DNA of 64,000 nt from Alteromonadaceae bacterium (lineage in GTDB: Bacteria; Pseudomonadota; Gammaproteobacteria; Enterobacterales; Alteromonadaceae), in NCBI GenBank assembly GCA_013216015.1, contig JABSOI010000025.1, positions 22,259 to 86,258 on the forward strand, in the 5' to 3' direction. The notes below the pieces were generated by a model that was given only the letters and a program-made list of their open reading frames with translations, had not been told where the DNA came from and ran no database searches. Positions 54,591 to 63,611 of this stretch are shown here, piece by piece. The number at the start of each line of letters is the position of its first letter. Position 1 is the stretch's first letter. A program made the position numbers and the translations under genes.

Positions 54591-56468
54591 ATGACCATAA
54601 ACCTTGCTGATTACCCATTACTATCCAAAATTGATACGCCGCATGATTTGCGAAAATTAACTAAAGATCAATTACCTCAAGCCAGTAACGAATTACGTAA
54701 CTTTTTATTGAATTCGGTGAGCATGAGCAGTGGTCATTTCGCATCAGGATTAGGCACAATAGAATTAACGGTTGCCTTGCACTACGTTTACAATACCCCG
54801 TTTGATCAGTTAATTTGGGATGTTGGGCATCAAGCCTATCCCCATAAAATATTAACGGGTCGTCGGGATCAACTTAATACGATACGACAAAAGGATGGTT
54901 TACATCCTTTCCCCTGGCGTGAAGAAAGCGAATATGACGTTTTAAGTGTTGGTCATTCAAGCACCTCAATTTCTGCCGCATTAGGCATGGCTGTTGCAGC
55001 CCAGAAACAGGGTAACAACAAAAAAGTTGTCGCTGTTATTGGTGACGGCGCAATGACCGCAGGCATGGCCTTTGAAGCGCTTAATCATGCTGGTGATATT
55101 AAAAGTGATATGTTAGTTATATTGAATGATAACGAAATGTCGATTTCAGAAAATGTCGGCGCATTAAATAATCATTTTGCCAAAATGCTCTCTGGTAGCT
55201 TATACACAGGCCTGAAAGAAAGCAGTAAACGTATTCTTAACAACCTTCCTCCAATTAAAGAACTAGCCAGCCGCGCTGAAGAACATATAAAAGGTATGGT
55301 AGTACCTAGTACTTTTTTCGAAGAGCTGGGGTTTAATTACATTGGTCCTATTGATGGACATGATGTTAAAAGCCTGGTTGATACTATTGGAAATATGCGT
55401 AACTTAAAAGGTCCGCAAATACTCCACGTCATCACTAAAAAAGGTAAAGGATATCACGCAGCCGAACAAGACCCGATCAAATACCATGCGGTCCCTAAAT
55501 TTAATCCTGCAGATAAAAATTTACCAAAAGCCAAACCAAGTTTACCCACATATTCACAAATTTTCGGTAACTGGCTTTGTAAAATAGCGGAGGTCGATAA
55601 TGCCTTAATGGCAATAACACCAGCCATGCGTGAAGGCTCTGGCATGGTTGAATTCAGTCAACGTTTTCCTGATCAGTATTTTGACGTCGCAATTGCTGAA
55701 CAACATGCAATAACTTATGCTGCGGGCCTTGCAATTGGCGGTTATAATCCAGTAGTCGCTATATACTCAAGCTTTTTACAACGCGGCTACGATCAATTAA
55801 TTCATGATGTTGCCATTCAAAATTTACCTATATTATTTGCTATTGACCGAGCTGGTGTTGTAGGTGCTGATGGTTCAACTCATCAAGGTACATTTGATTT
55901 AAGTTTTTTACGATGCATACCAAACATGATAATAATGGCACCGTCAGATGAACGTGAATGCCAGCTAATGTTAAATACCGGCTATCAACTAAAACGTCCG
56001 GCAGCGGTACGTTACCCTCGTGGTAGCGGTACAGGTGTTGATTTACCTGACATCAACGAAACAATAGCATTAGGTAAAGCGCGGGTTATCAATCAAGCTA
56101 CTAATAAAGAGCAAAACATCGCACTATTGAGTTTTGGTACTTTACTGACCGAAACAAAAAAAGCGGCTAAAGCCCTTAATGCCACAATTGTCGATATGCG
56201 GTTTGTTAAACCTTTAGACGAAAGTTTAATTACAGAGCTTATACAAACTCATCAAACCATTGTAACCGTTGAAGATAACGTTATTGCTGGTGGTGCAGGC
56301 TCTGCAGTAAATGAATTTATTTTAAGCAAAGCAATTGCCGTTAAAATTCTGAATATTGGTATACCGGATACTTTTATTAAACATGGTACTCAAACAGAAA
56401 TACATCAAGAACTGGGGCTGGACTGTGAAGGTATCGTTACAAAAATAAACGAATTCCTGAATCTATAA
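54591..56468 (+). CDS. dxs: 1-deoxy-D-xylulose-5-phosphate synthase
   Basis: I chose ATG at 54591 ([20 protein letters not shown]); the frame is open to a TTG 48 bases earlier, but that extension is unlike relatives. This gives 625 residues. Motifs are [16 protein letters not shown], the thiamine diphosphate motif [18 protein letters not shown] (from 151) and the acid-base region [20 protein letters not shown]. It makes DXP from pyruvate and glyceraldehyde 3-phosphate, the entry to the MEP isoprenoid pathway and to thiamine and pyridoxal. It follows xseB-ispA in one operon. Confidence 0.96.
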   Translation: MTINLADYPLLSKIDTPHDLRKLTKDQLPQASNELRNFLLNSVSMSSGHFASGLGTIELTVALHYVYNTPFDQLIWDVGHQAYPHKILTGRRDQLNTIRQKDGLHPFPWREESEYDVLSVGHSSTSISAALGMAVAAQKQGNNKKVVAVIGDGAMTAGMAFEALNHAGDIKSDMLVILNDNEMSISENVGALNNHFAKMLSGSLYTGLKESSKRILNNLPPIKELASRAEEHIKGMVVPSTFFEELGFNYIGPIDGHDVKSLVDTIGNMRNLKGPQILHVITKKGKGYHAAEQDPIKYHAVPKFNPADKNLPKAKPSLPTYSQIFGNWLCKIAEVDNALMAITPAMREGSGMVEFSQRFPDQYFDVAIAEQHAITYAAGLAIGGYNPVVAIYSSFLQRGYDQLIHDVAIQNLPILFAIDRAGVVGADGSTHQGTFDLSFLRCIPNMIIMAPSDERECQLMLNTGYQLKRPAAVRYPRGSGTGVDLPDINETIALGKARVINQATNKEQNIALLSFGTLLTETKKAAKALNATIVDMRFVKPLDESLITELIQTHQTIVTVEDNVIAGGAGSAVNEFILSKAIAVKILNIGIPDTFIKHGTQTEIHQELGLDCEGIVTKINEFLNL

Positions 56469-56573
56469 ATATTAACGGAGTTCAGCCTTTAAAATATCGT
56501 CATGATCTTATTAGTAAAATCTACATATTTAGATTCGCTTTTTATTGACTATAGGGTTAGGCTTTTAATGATT

Positions 56574-56742
56574 ATACCGATTGGATTAAATAAGTTGACA
56601 CAATTAAGTTAGGGTAAGTTAGGGTAAGTTTTCAAGAGCAAGGCACTCGATTGAGCAATAGCTGGCTATTGGGATTGAGAGTAACGCAGCTGTTGGCAAT
56701 TTAACCTGCTTAAAATGACAAGTTATTTAATCCAATTGGTAT
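56574..56742. mobile_element. inverted-repeat element, family 3, member at 56.6 kb
   Basis: The ends ATACCGATTGGATTAAATAA and TTATTTAATCCAATTGGTAT form 24-base inverted repeats with two mismatches. It holds the core CAATAGCTGGCTATTGGGAT (core 56651-56678) in common, inverted, with the element at 51215, and GTAACGCAGCT in common with the one at 30078. A TTAGGGTAAG doublet lies near the left end. It is 169 bp and non-coding, and fills most of the 324-base gap after dxs. Confidence 0.7.
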
Positions 56743-56792
56743 TACTGTTAAACTTTAAATAGTTAGGTTTAGACAAAAACAAAGGAATATAT

Positions 56793-57062
56793 ATGAGAAT
56801 TTCTGATGATATTCATAATTACTATGAAAAAATGGTCGTTAAACAGTTTACCGAAATGAAACTAGATGATAGTTATGATACTGACTTTATGGCTGATTTA
56901 ACTTGCGTGGTACTTAACCAGTTACCAACACGTTATATTAGACACGAAGTGGATATGGCCTTTTATTTACCACCATCAGAACGATTCGAAATGGAAACCA
57001 AAGTAAATAAAGCAATTAGCAGATCATTAAAATTTATGAAACAACATAAATTGTCATCATAA
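56793..57062 (+). CDS. ComFB-domain protein
   Basis: This 89-residue protein consists of one ComFB domain: MRISDDIHNYYEKMVVKQF, DFMADLTCVVLNQLPTRYIR with the conserved Cys, and the end KAISRSLKFMKQHK. In other gammaproteobacteria it is annotated as late competence development ComFB; in cyanobacteria ComFB proteins bind cyclic dinucleotides and affect motility and natural competence. There is no competence operon here. The ribosome-binding site AAAGGAA precedes ATG. It is monocistronic. Confidence 0.85.
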   Translation: MRISDDIHNYYEKMVVKQFTEMKLDDSYDTDFMADLTCVVLNQLPTRYIRHEVDMAFYLPPSERFEMETKVNKAISRSLKFMKQHKLSS

Positions 57063-57253
57063 ATTTTCAAATTCAACTTTGATCTGAAGATAAACAGGTT
57101 TTTAAATAGATTCACCACCTGTTTATCTCTTACTGATTTTTAATCCTTTCCCGACCAATCTTCCATCATCCTCTAAATTAATTATTACAATTGGTATTAA
57201 GTGCTAATATAAATGTTAATGCATTTAAATTGGCAATAGTCAGGTGAGCTGTA

Positions 57254-57565
57254 ATGATAGAAGCATCATTTTATATCGGTCAAATAATATACCATCAAAG
57301 ATTCAATTATCGGGGTGTTATCATCGGGGTCGATGCAGAATATAATAACAGTGAGCAATGGTACGAAACCATGGCCATCACCAAACCACCCAAAGATAAA
57401 CCCTGGTACAGCGTGCTGGTCGATAAGTCTATGAATATGACCTACGTAGCCCAACGAAACTTAGGTGCCAGTGAAAACACTTCCCAAATTGAACATCCTT
57501 TACTTGGTTCTTACTTTAATAAGTATGATGGCGAACGTTATTTTGTTAAACAGCGGGTTAATTAA
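57254..57565 (+). CDS. hspQ: heat shock protein HspQ
   Basis: This 103-residue protein fits the HspQ/YccV family (hemimethylated-DNA-binding fold): FYIGQIIYHQRFNYRGVIIG, VDAEYNNSEQWYETMA, KDKPWYSVLVDKS and HPLLGSYFNKYDGERYFVK. HspQ promotes degradation of denatured DnaA and is a Lon substrate/activator. Complete. It stands alone. Confidence 0.93.
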   Translation: MIEASFYIGQIIYHQRFNYRGVIIGVDAEYNNSEQWYETMAITKPPKDKPWYSVLVDKSMNMTYVAQRNLGASENTSQIEHPLLGSYFNKYDGERYFVKQRVN

Positions 57566-57769
57566 TAAAAAAGAACAGTAGCTGAATTTTTAACCTTTTC
57601 GGTTTACATTATTTTAACTTTGAATTACACTTGATTTACAATGGGTTATTACTTTCATCATAGGTTATTTTCTACATTTTAAATTACCTTATTCTACTAA
57701 AAATATTACTCCTAATTTCTTACATAACTCAGATTTGATACGAATATAATAACAAATTTACGTGTAATA

Positions 57770-58804
57770 ATGGCACAGGTGCATCCAATGGTTCAGGAAC
57801 AGAACATTTTATATCCTTCTTTATTCTGGTTAAAACTCATCGCTCTGATCAGTTTGCTCACTACATCTTCTGAAGTATTATCTACAGAGATCCCAAATAA
57901 AAACTTAGAAATAAAGGATCAACCTGTAGCTGTCGAATTGTTCAAAAAAACTACCCGATTAAAAAAAGTCAAACATAAACCCTGGTACACAAAAATGAAC
58001 TATTTTGTCTCGTTGGAGAAAAAGAGACAAACAATTGCAATCTCTCGAATTCCAGAAAACCTAGAGCTAAACAAAGAGCTATTCAAAGCAAATTACAATC
58101 CCGCAATTTTATCGTTTACCGCTGGTGGTAACTTGTTCCCCAAAACGTCTGTACATATGGATCTTACCTTTACTCAATTCACCTTAGAAGGCGTTATTTA
58201 TGATGCTAACGAAGAATCCGTTTATTATCAGCGTAATAAATCACTGGGGGAAGTATTTGTTGAACATGATTTAGGCAAAGGCATAACTATAGGGTTTGAT
58301 CTTTACTACGGTGGAGATTTTTATAGAGACGAAGGCGATGATGAAAAATATTACGATCAAGAATTAGGCGGTGGACTTCTGGCCGCCCGCTCATTCAAAC
58401 TAGGTTCGTCTGACGCCCGGCTGGATTACATTTTTAGCCATCGACGGGTAAATGTTGGTAGTCTCATTGAAGGTAAAATCTCAAATAGTTTCCATAACCT
58501 ACTTTTTAACCTTTCTCATCAATGGACCTACGAGTTAACCACCATTTTTAGTACTCGATTGTCATATTATCCTGATTTTGATCTATCAAATTATTGGGAC
58601 GCACGTTATGTAACTTCAATAGCCACTGAAATACGATACAACTTATGGGATACAAATGAAATTTCCTTACGGATTGAACGCATGAATTTTGCCGGCAGCT
58701 CTCATATCAACGGCATTTCTCTGAGGTTTGAACATCAATTTGGTGCCAAAAAATCTAAACGCCGCAAACGTCGCCGCAAAGCACCACAATTATTAATTAA
58801 GTAA
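57770..58804 (+). CDS. outer-membrane beta-barrel protein with basic C-terminal tail
   Basis: This 344-residue protein has an N-terminal signal-like segment (about residues 17-40; Met7 is an alternative start). After it come a basic stretch (KKTTRLKKVKHKPWYTK) and about ten amphipathic beta strands (SVHMDLTFTQFTLEG, GKGITIGFDLYYGGDF, SIATEIRYNLWD, ISLRIERMNFAG). The strand NGISLRFEHQF ends in the aromatic residue typical of outer-membrane barrels, but an 18-residue Lys/Arg-rich tail (GAKKSKRRKRRRKAPQLLIK) follows it. No family is recognised. It is the first gene of the cluster that runs to the window edge. Confidence 0.55.
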   Translation: MAQVHPMVQEQNILYPSLFWLKLIALISLLTTSSEVLSTEIPNKNLEIKDQPVAVELFKKTTRLKKVKHKPWYTKMNYFVSLEKKRQTIAISRIPENLELNKELFKANYNPAILSFTAGGNLFPKTSVHMDLTFTQFTLEGVIYDANEESVYYQRNKSLGEVFVEHDLGKGITIGFDLYYGGDFYRDEGDDEKYYDQELGGGLLAARSFKLGSSDARLDYIFSHRRVNVGSLIEGKISNSFHNLLFNLSHQWTYELTTIFSTRLSYYPDFDLSNYWDARYVTSIATEIRYNLWDTNEISLRIERMNFAGSSHINGISLRFEHQFGAKKSKRRKRRRKAPQLLIK

Positions 58805-58823
58805 TTATACGGAAAATAATGTT

Positions 58824-59750
58824 ATGGAAAGTAATGCTATAAAAAGTAATACATCAAAAACTAGTGCCTCAAAAAATAGTGATACTAATAATTTAAAACT
58901 ATCTCTTTATGGTGGTGCGGGCATCGGTTTACTTTTTGGTGTGATCATGGGAACCAGCGTAACCCCAACAGTTTCGATCATGTTTGGTACACTCACCACA
59001 TTACTTGCCGCTATTTTAGGATTAGATGACAAATATTTCAGCAATACCAAAGCCGTAAGAATAGGCTCGTTTGGGTTTGCCTGTGTGTTCGGCGCCTATT
59101 TGGGGTTATTTGTTCGCTCGCACGATCTGTTATCACCTTCGCTGATGTCGTTGAAAGAAGAATATCTTGCGCTTGGTTTCAGCGAAGAACAAGCATTGAA
59201 TTTTATCTCGCAAAAAGCATTCGGCTTGCTTATACAAACCAAAACCACTAATGAACCTTCAGCTTCAGAAGATCCATCCCAAGCAAACTCTCCTGTCACC
59301 ACTCAATTAGTCATGGCAAATACACCAGTCAGCCAGCAACACAGCAGCGTACTTTTTAGCGCACCCATAGAACTTAGTGGCTGTGATGAGCTGGAATACA
59401 CCGATAACTCATTACCATTAGACGAAGTGCTGAATAACTTTGAACTAACCGACGGCGTATGGGAAGAACTTGCCAGTGCAGTAACCACAGAAATCGCACC
59501 ATATAAACAAAAAGCGATACTGTTAACCGTCAAAGAAGCCGTATGCAAAATTGACGAGGTAAAAGAAGAAAGTTGTGATGCATTAACCCCTGAAATAGTT
59601 AAAAACAATTATCAAACAGTACTAACAACAATGACAAATTATAACGAAAACTGGCAAACCGTCGCTTCAGCAATCGATTTATCATCTTTACCTGAAGAAG
59701 ACAAACTGCATTCTCTCAGACTAGCTAACAAAACTTTATGTGGATTTTAA
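58824..59750 (+). CDS. unknown membrane protein in envelope cluster
   Basis: This 308-residue protein has a Ser/Asn/Lys-rich N-terminus (about residues 1-25). Three hydrophobic helices follow (about 28-50, 52-66 and 78-97), the first two glycine-rich (GGAGIGLLFGVIMGTSV). A long acidic soluble domain then runs to the end, with a Cys pair (SGCDELEY and CKIDEVKEESCD). No family is recognised. It lies 19 bases after the barrel gene and 18 before the protease gene, so co-transcription is likely. Confidence 0.55.
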   Translation: MESNAIKSNTSKTSASKNSDTNNLKLSLYGGAGIGLLFGVIMGTSVTPTVSIMFGTLTTLLAAILGLDDKYFSNTKAVRIGSFGFACVFGAYLGLFVRSHDLLSPSLMSLKEEYLALGFSEEQALNFISQKAFGLLIQTKTTNEPSASEDPSQANSPVTTQLVMANTPVSQQHSSVLFSAPIELSGCDELEYTDNSLPLDEVLNNFELTDGVWEELASAVTTEIAPYKQKAILLTVKEAVCKIDEVKEESCDALTPEIVKNNYQTVLTTMTNYNENWQTVASAIDLSSLPEEDKLHSLRLANKTLCGF

Positions 59751-59768
59751 TATGGAAATTAAAAAATC

Positions 59769-61631
59769 ATGGAAAAACATATGAATAAAAATAACAACTG
59801 GATTTCCTACTTACCATCAGCCGTACTCTCAATAATAATAGTATTAAGCAGCGCAAGAGTTTACGCTGAATTCGATCCAGCAGTATTAAGTCAGTCAACG
59901 GTCAGAATACTAATCAAAAACAAACAGGGAGTAACAAGTGCTGCCACCGGATTTTTATGGCAAACCAATACTCAAGTAGTAACTTCGTTACATGTATTAA
60001 GTAACGATCCTAATAGTAAAATCATTGTAGAATTTGGCCGAAAAAAGCGCCTGGCAACCGTGAAAGCGGTATTACCTTACGCAGATTTAGTGTTACTTGA
60101 AATAAAAAACCCCGTAGCTGAATGGAAGCCGTTGCTTGAATTTAATGCAATAAAACCAAAATATAAAGCCGAAGTATCAGCGCTGGGCTTCAACCAGGGT
60201 TCAATCGGCATGAGCACCCGCGAATTAAGGAAAGGCTTTGTAACGCCTGAAATGCTGCAAGTACTTTTACCCCCAGATTCCTTAAAAAATATCCTTCGAC
60301 ACAGTAAATTGAATGTCACACTGCCCATTTATTATTTAGATGGTAGCTTGCTACCGGGATATTCCGGCTCTCCCATTGTCAATAGTCAAGGACAACTCAT
60401 TGGCATAGGAGATGGTGGCCTGGAAAACGGTGCGTCAAGTGTAAGCTGGGTGATCCCTGCAAGCAATTTAGACGCATTGTTAAAATCAACCACATCACAA
60501 TTACCTGTATCTCTGGATGCCTACAGTCAAATATTCAGTGTCGACAAACTTACTCCCGGTAAACAGCTCACGGCATTTCATCCAGCCTTTCTAGAAGACC
60601 TGCAATACCCACAAATTCCAAAAGCTGGGAGAGACAACTCACCGCCACTTTGGAAGTCTATGTTTTATCTTGGTTTTTCTCCATATCTTTCTCCATATCT
60701 TTCTCCCGAGCTTTCTCCGGTATTTTCACTTACGGTAAAAAACGCATACGCACAAACAAACGTCTTACCTAACCCTGAGTCTGACCTGCCAAAATTCAAA
60801 GAAGTAAATTACCACCAGTTTAATTTCGTCAAAGTAAAAAGCAGAACCTACGGGCAATTGCTGTCTTCTTCAGGAACACCAACCAACATGGATCAAGTAT
60901 TTACCCTGTTCAATTATATTTTTTATGACTATAAAGTTGACTATAAAAAATTCATTTTCGATATTTATGAAGACGGCCGTTTTGGCCTCAATATCGCTGT
61001 TCCCCACGGTGTAGAACTTGTTGTCGATAATGACGAATTTCTGGTTGCACAAGGCAAGATGTTTTGCCGCACCTGCGACTACGGTATTCAATATCATGCC
61101 CGTGAGCTTGTGCATAAAACGCAAACACAGTTCCAAAAAAATCCTGAACACTTTCTTAATACCGTAGCAGATCAACATTGGGAAGATCTAAATGAAGAAG
61201 GAGATTATGGCGAATACAGCGACTTCAGAACCATAGAATCTTTTGGCGCACAACGTTATGTCCTTCGTGCTGCTTATTCTGATTTTTCAGAGCCTTTCAA
61301 AGACCAGTTTGAATTAAATTATTTTACCGCCGCCACCAATCGGGATTCATGGTTTCAGGCACAGGGAATATTGAATCGATTCGACGATGAATTTTTTACC
61401 AGTTTAGACCAACACAGGGGAACAGACTGTACCGCACGAAATTTAACCTTTAAACAAGCCACACTTTGTCGAGACATTGAAACCATGCTAACAGTGATCA
61501 TTAGTGTTCATCTTACGTCCTTTTCGAATAAATACTTTCCGGTTGAACCATTGACAGAACCGGAGACAAAAAAATTGACCCGCTTAACACCTGCACTAAA
61601 ACAAGCTTCGGTCACAGGAGTTGTATTGTGA
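59769..61631 (+). CDS. secreted trypsin-like serine protease with large unknown domain
   Basis: This 620-residue protein has a signal peptide (about residues 12-33); Met5 at 59781 is an equally good start with GGAAAAA before it. Residues about 40-245 are a trypsin/DegP-type protease domain: His75 (VTSLHVLS), Asp106 (YADLVLLEI) and Ser199 (LPGYSGSPIV). No PDZ domain is seen. The C-terminal 350 residues are unrecognised, with a cysteine pair MFCRTCDYG and CTARNLTFKQATLC. It overlaps the next gene by four bases (GTGA). Within the cluster it might process the large FG-GAP protein; that is a guess. Confidence 0.72.
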   Translation: MEKHMNKNNNWISYLPSAVLSIIIVLSSARVYAEFDPAVLSQSTVRILIKNKQGVTSAATGFLWQTNTQVVTSLHVLSNDPNSKIIVEFGRKKRLATVKAVLPYADLVLLEIKNPVAEWKPLLEFNAIKPKYKAEVSALGFNQGSIGMSTRELRKGFVTPEMLQVLLPPDSLKNILRHSKLNVTLPIYYLDGSLLPGYSGSPIVNSQGQLIGIGDGGLENGASSVSWVIPASNLDALLKSTTSQLPVSLDAYSQIFSVDKLTPGKQLTAFHPAFLEDLQYPQIPKAGRDNSPPLWKSMFYLGFSPYLSPYLSPELSPVFSLTVKNAYAQTNVLPNPESDLPKFKEVNYHQFNFVKVKSRTYGQLLSSSGTPTNMDQVFTLFNYIFYDYKVDYKKFIFDIYEDGRFGLNIAVPHGVELVVDNDEFLVAQGKMFCRTCDYGIQYHARELVHKTQTQFQKNPEHFLNTVADQHWEDLNEEGDYGEYSDFRTIESFGAQRYVLRAAYSDFSEPFKDQFELNYFTAATNRDSWFQAQGILNRFDDEFFTSLDQHRGTDCTARNLTFKQATLCRDIETMLTVIISVHLTSFSNKYFPVEPLTEPETKKLTRLTPALKQASVTGVVL

Positions 61632-63499
61632 AAGCTAGACACACTATAAAAGCTATGAAATATAAAAAAAATCCCTTTTTTTATTTCCCGCAACTATTCA
61701 ACCTTTCGCTTGTACTTACACTTTTACTTGCATTAACCGGCTGTTTTGAAACAGGAAAAAACAAAGGATCTAATAAAGTCCTACTCAATGGCTCTGTATT
61801 AAAAGGAACGGTAACTCAAGCTGACGTGGAAGTTTTAGATATTCATGGCAGCGTGATATGGCAAGGTACTTCCAACCAAGACGGCGAATTTACTGCCGAA
61901 TTTTCAACCAATTCAAACCAAATTTATACCATAGTTGCAATTTTAGCCAACGGAGCAATGCAATGTGATGCCACCGAATGTATAGCACCGTTATCTTCAA
62001 CGGTATATCAGTTTGGCGATTTTATACCGGGAAACGAGTTAGGACCCGTGGCTTTTAAAAGTGCCATATACGTTAACGATAAACCATCTGATACAACAGC
62101 CACAAACATTCAAATAAACAGCATGTCCACCTTAGTGGTCAACATAAATAATGTGTATTTAAGCAAAGGGCTTTCTGCTGAACAATTTCAATCAATAACA
62201 CAAAAAGGTAGCGCCATTGTAACCGTTTCGCTTGGATTAGAAGTTGACGATAGTAAATCACTTAACTTACTGAACATTACACTGCCCGATATCGTTCAAC
62301 AGAACAGCATAAACAATATAGATCCTCTGACCGCATCACTTGGGCTGATTAATGCCAGTCAGGCCAATAACATTACCGGTCTCAAACAATTTTCAGATGC
62401 CCTTGTACAGTATTCCTCATCACCGGAAGATGAGTCTGCAATAGCTGATTTACAAGAGATCCAGCAAACTACTTTGCAAGAAGTCAATATTCTGATCAAC
62501 AGCAATCTGGTGCAGGTAGAGAACGAACAAATCAAGAACAAGATGACACAAGCACTGAACAAAGGTATTAATTTTACCGAATTATCAAACGCAAAAAATG
62601 AATTTACAGTTGCCACAGGACAAGTACCAAGTGAAATAAAAGCAAGCAGTACGTACTGGGGAGCCAACCTTCACCCTTTAGCGGGTCAATGGTGGTGGGT
62701 TAGCGGTTTTACTTCACAACCTGGCTCTCAACCTAACGCTCAAACAAATTTACCAAAAAGTGAATGGGTACAGCTAGACTATGCCTCTCCTTTTTTAGCA
62801 CAGCAAATTAAGATCGGAATCAGCAACCAGTTTCAAAGCACAACCGCACTTATTCAAGGCAGTAATAATGGCATAGATTGGGTGGAACTTGCCGATCTTA
62901 ATACTTCAAATAACATGGAGGATTACACAGACCAGCGCAATGTAAAACATATAACTATTGAACTGAATCACTCAGAACAATACAAACAGTATCGTTTTTA
63001 TTCGCAGCCAACTGATTCAGTTTGGTTAGAGTATATGTGTGTATTTCAATCTCCCCCTACTCCAGCCCCCGCCACAGATCAAACTTGTGACAACAGCAAC
63101 ACCCCAAGTACAGCAACAACTTCAAGTTATAGGCTGGCACCTCTCAACATTGACAACCCTAATCCAACAAGCTGGTGGCTCAGTGAGTTAGGCTCTGGTA
63201 ATGAAGAATGGCTGCAAATTAAATATCAGCTCCCTTTTGTCGCTGTACGCGTTGAAATTGTTGTTAAGCAATCAAATCAGGGAGATTCAGCTAGTATACA
63301 AGGCAGTACTGATGGCACCAACTGGGAGGTTATTACCACATTAAGCTCTAATAATTGTCTCGAAGAAAGAACAGATGAACAAGGATTCAGGCATTGTAAA
63401 ATTCTACTGAATAATGAAAAGGGCTTTGAGTATTACCGTTATCACTCAGAGCCAACCAGTTTTGTTTGGTTACAGTATTTTCGTTTGTTTGACGAATAA
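61628..63499 (+). CDS. lipoprotein with two discoidin-like modules
   Basis: This 623-residue protein starts at GTG 61628, coupled to the protease stop; an internal ATG (MKYKKNPFFYF) nine codons later is possible. The lipobox is LALTGC (Cys at about residue 38). A carboxypeptidase-like beta domain follows (LNGSVLKGTVTQADVEVLD, about 52-100), then a helical region (about 150-335). Two C-terminal repeats of about 130 residues resemble F5/8-type C domains (EWVQLDYASPFLAQQIKIG, LIQGSNNGIDWVELADL; EWLQIKYQLPFVAVRVEI, IQGSTDGTNWEVI). Such domains bind sugars or surfaces. Confidence 0.65.
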   Translation: MKARHTIKAMKYKKNPFFYFPQLFNLSLVLTLLLALTGCFETGKNKGSNKVLLNGSVLKGTVTQADVEVLDIHGSVIWQGTSNQDGEFTAEFSTNSNQIYTIVAILANGAMQCDATECIAPLSSTVYQFGDFIPGNELGPVAFKSAIYVNDKPSDTTATNIQINSMSTLVVNINNVYLSKGLSAEQFQSITQKGSAIVTVSLGLEVDDSKSLNLLNITLPDIVQQNSINNIDPLTASLGLINASQANNITGLKQFSDALVQYSSSPEDESAIADLQEIQQTTLQEVNILINSNLVQVENEQIKNKMTQALNKGINFTELSNAKNEFTVATGQVPSEIKASSTYWGANLHPLAGQWWWVSGFTSQPGSQPNAQTNLPKSEWVQLDYASPFLAQQIKIGISNQFQSTTALIQGSNNGIDWVELADLNTSNNMEDYTDQRNVKHITIELNHSEQYKQYRFYSQPTDSVWLEYMCVFQSPPTPAPATDQTCDNSNTPSTATTSSYRLAPLNIDNPNPTSWWLSELGSGNEEWLQIKYQLPFVAVRVEIVVKQSNQGDSASIQGSTDGTNWEVITTLSSNNCLEERTDEQGFRHCKILLNNEKGFEYYRYHSEPTSFVWLQYFRLFDE

Positions 63500-63520
63500 G
63501 AAAATAAAAAGGAATAGTAA

Positions 63521-63610
63521 ATGCTCGACTTTCATTTTGCTGATCAATTTAAAGACAGCGCCGAACAAATTGTATACCCAATAAATTCTTTAACAAAGTG
63601 TGAAAATTGA
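63521..63610 (+). CDS. 29-residue small ORF before the FG-GAP gene
   Basis: It starts with ATG after AAAGGAATAGTAA, a good ribosome-binding site. It reads MLDFHFADQFKDSAEQ...CEN and its stop lies one base before the next ATG. It may be a true small protein or a leader ORF that couples translation of the FG-GAP gene, which lacks a strong site of its own. Confidence 0.4.
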   Translation: MLDFHFADQFKDSAEQIVYPINSLTKCEN

Positions 63611-63611
63611 G

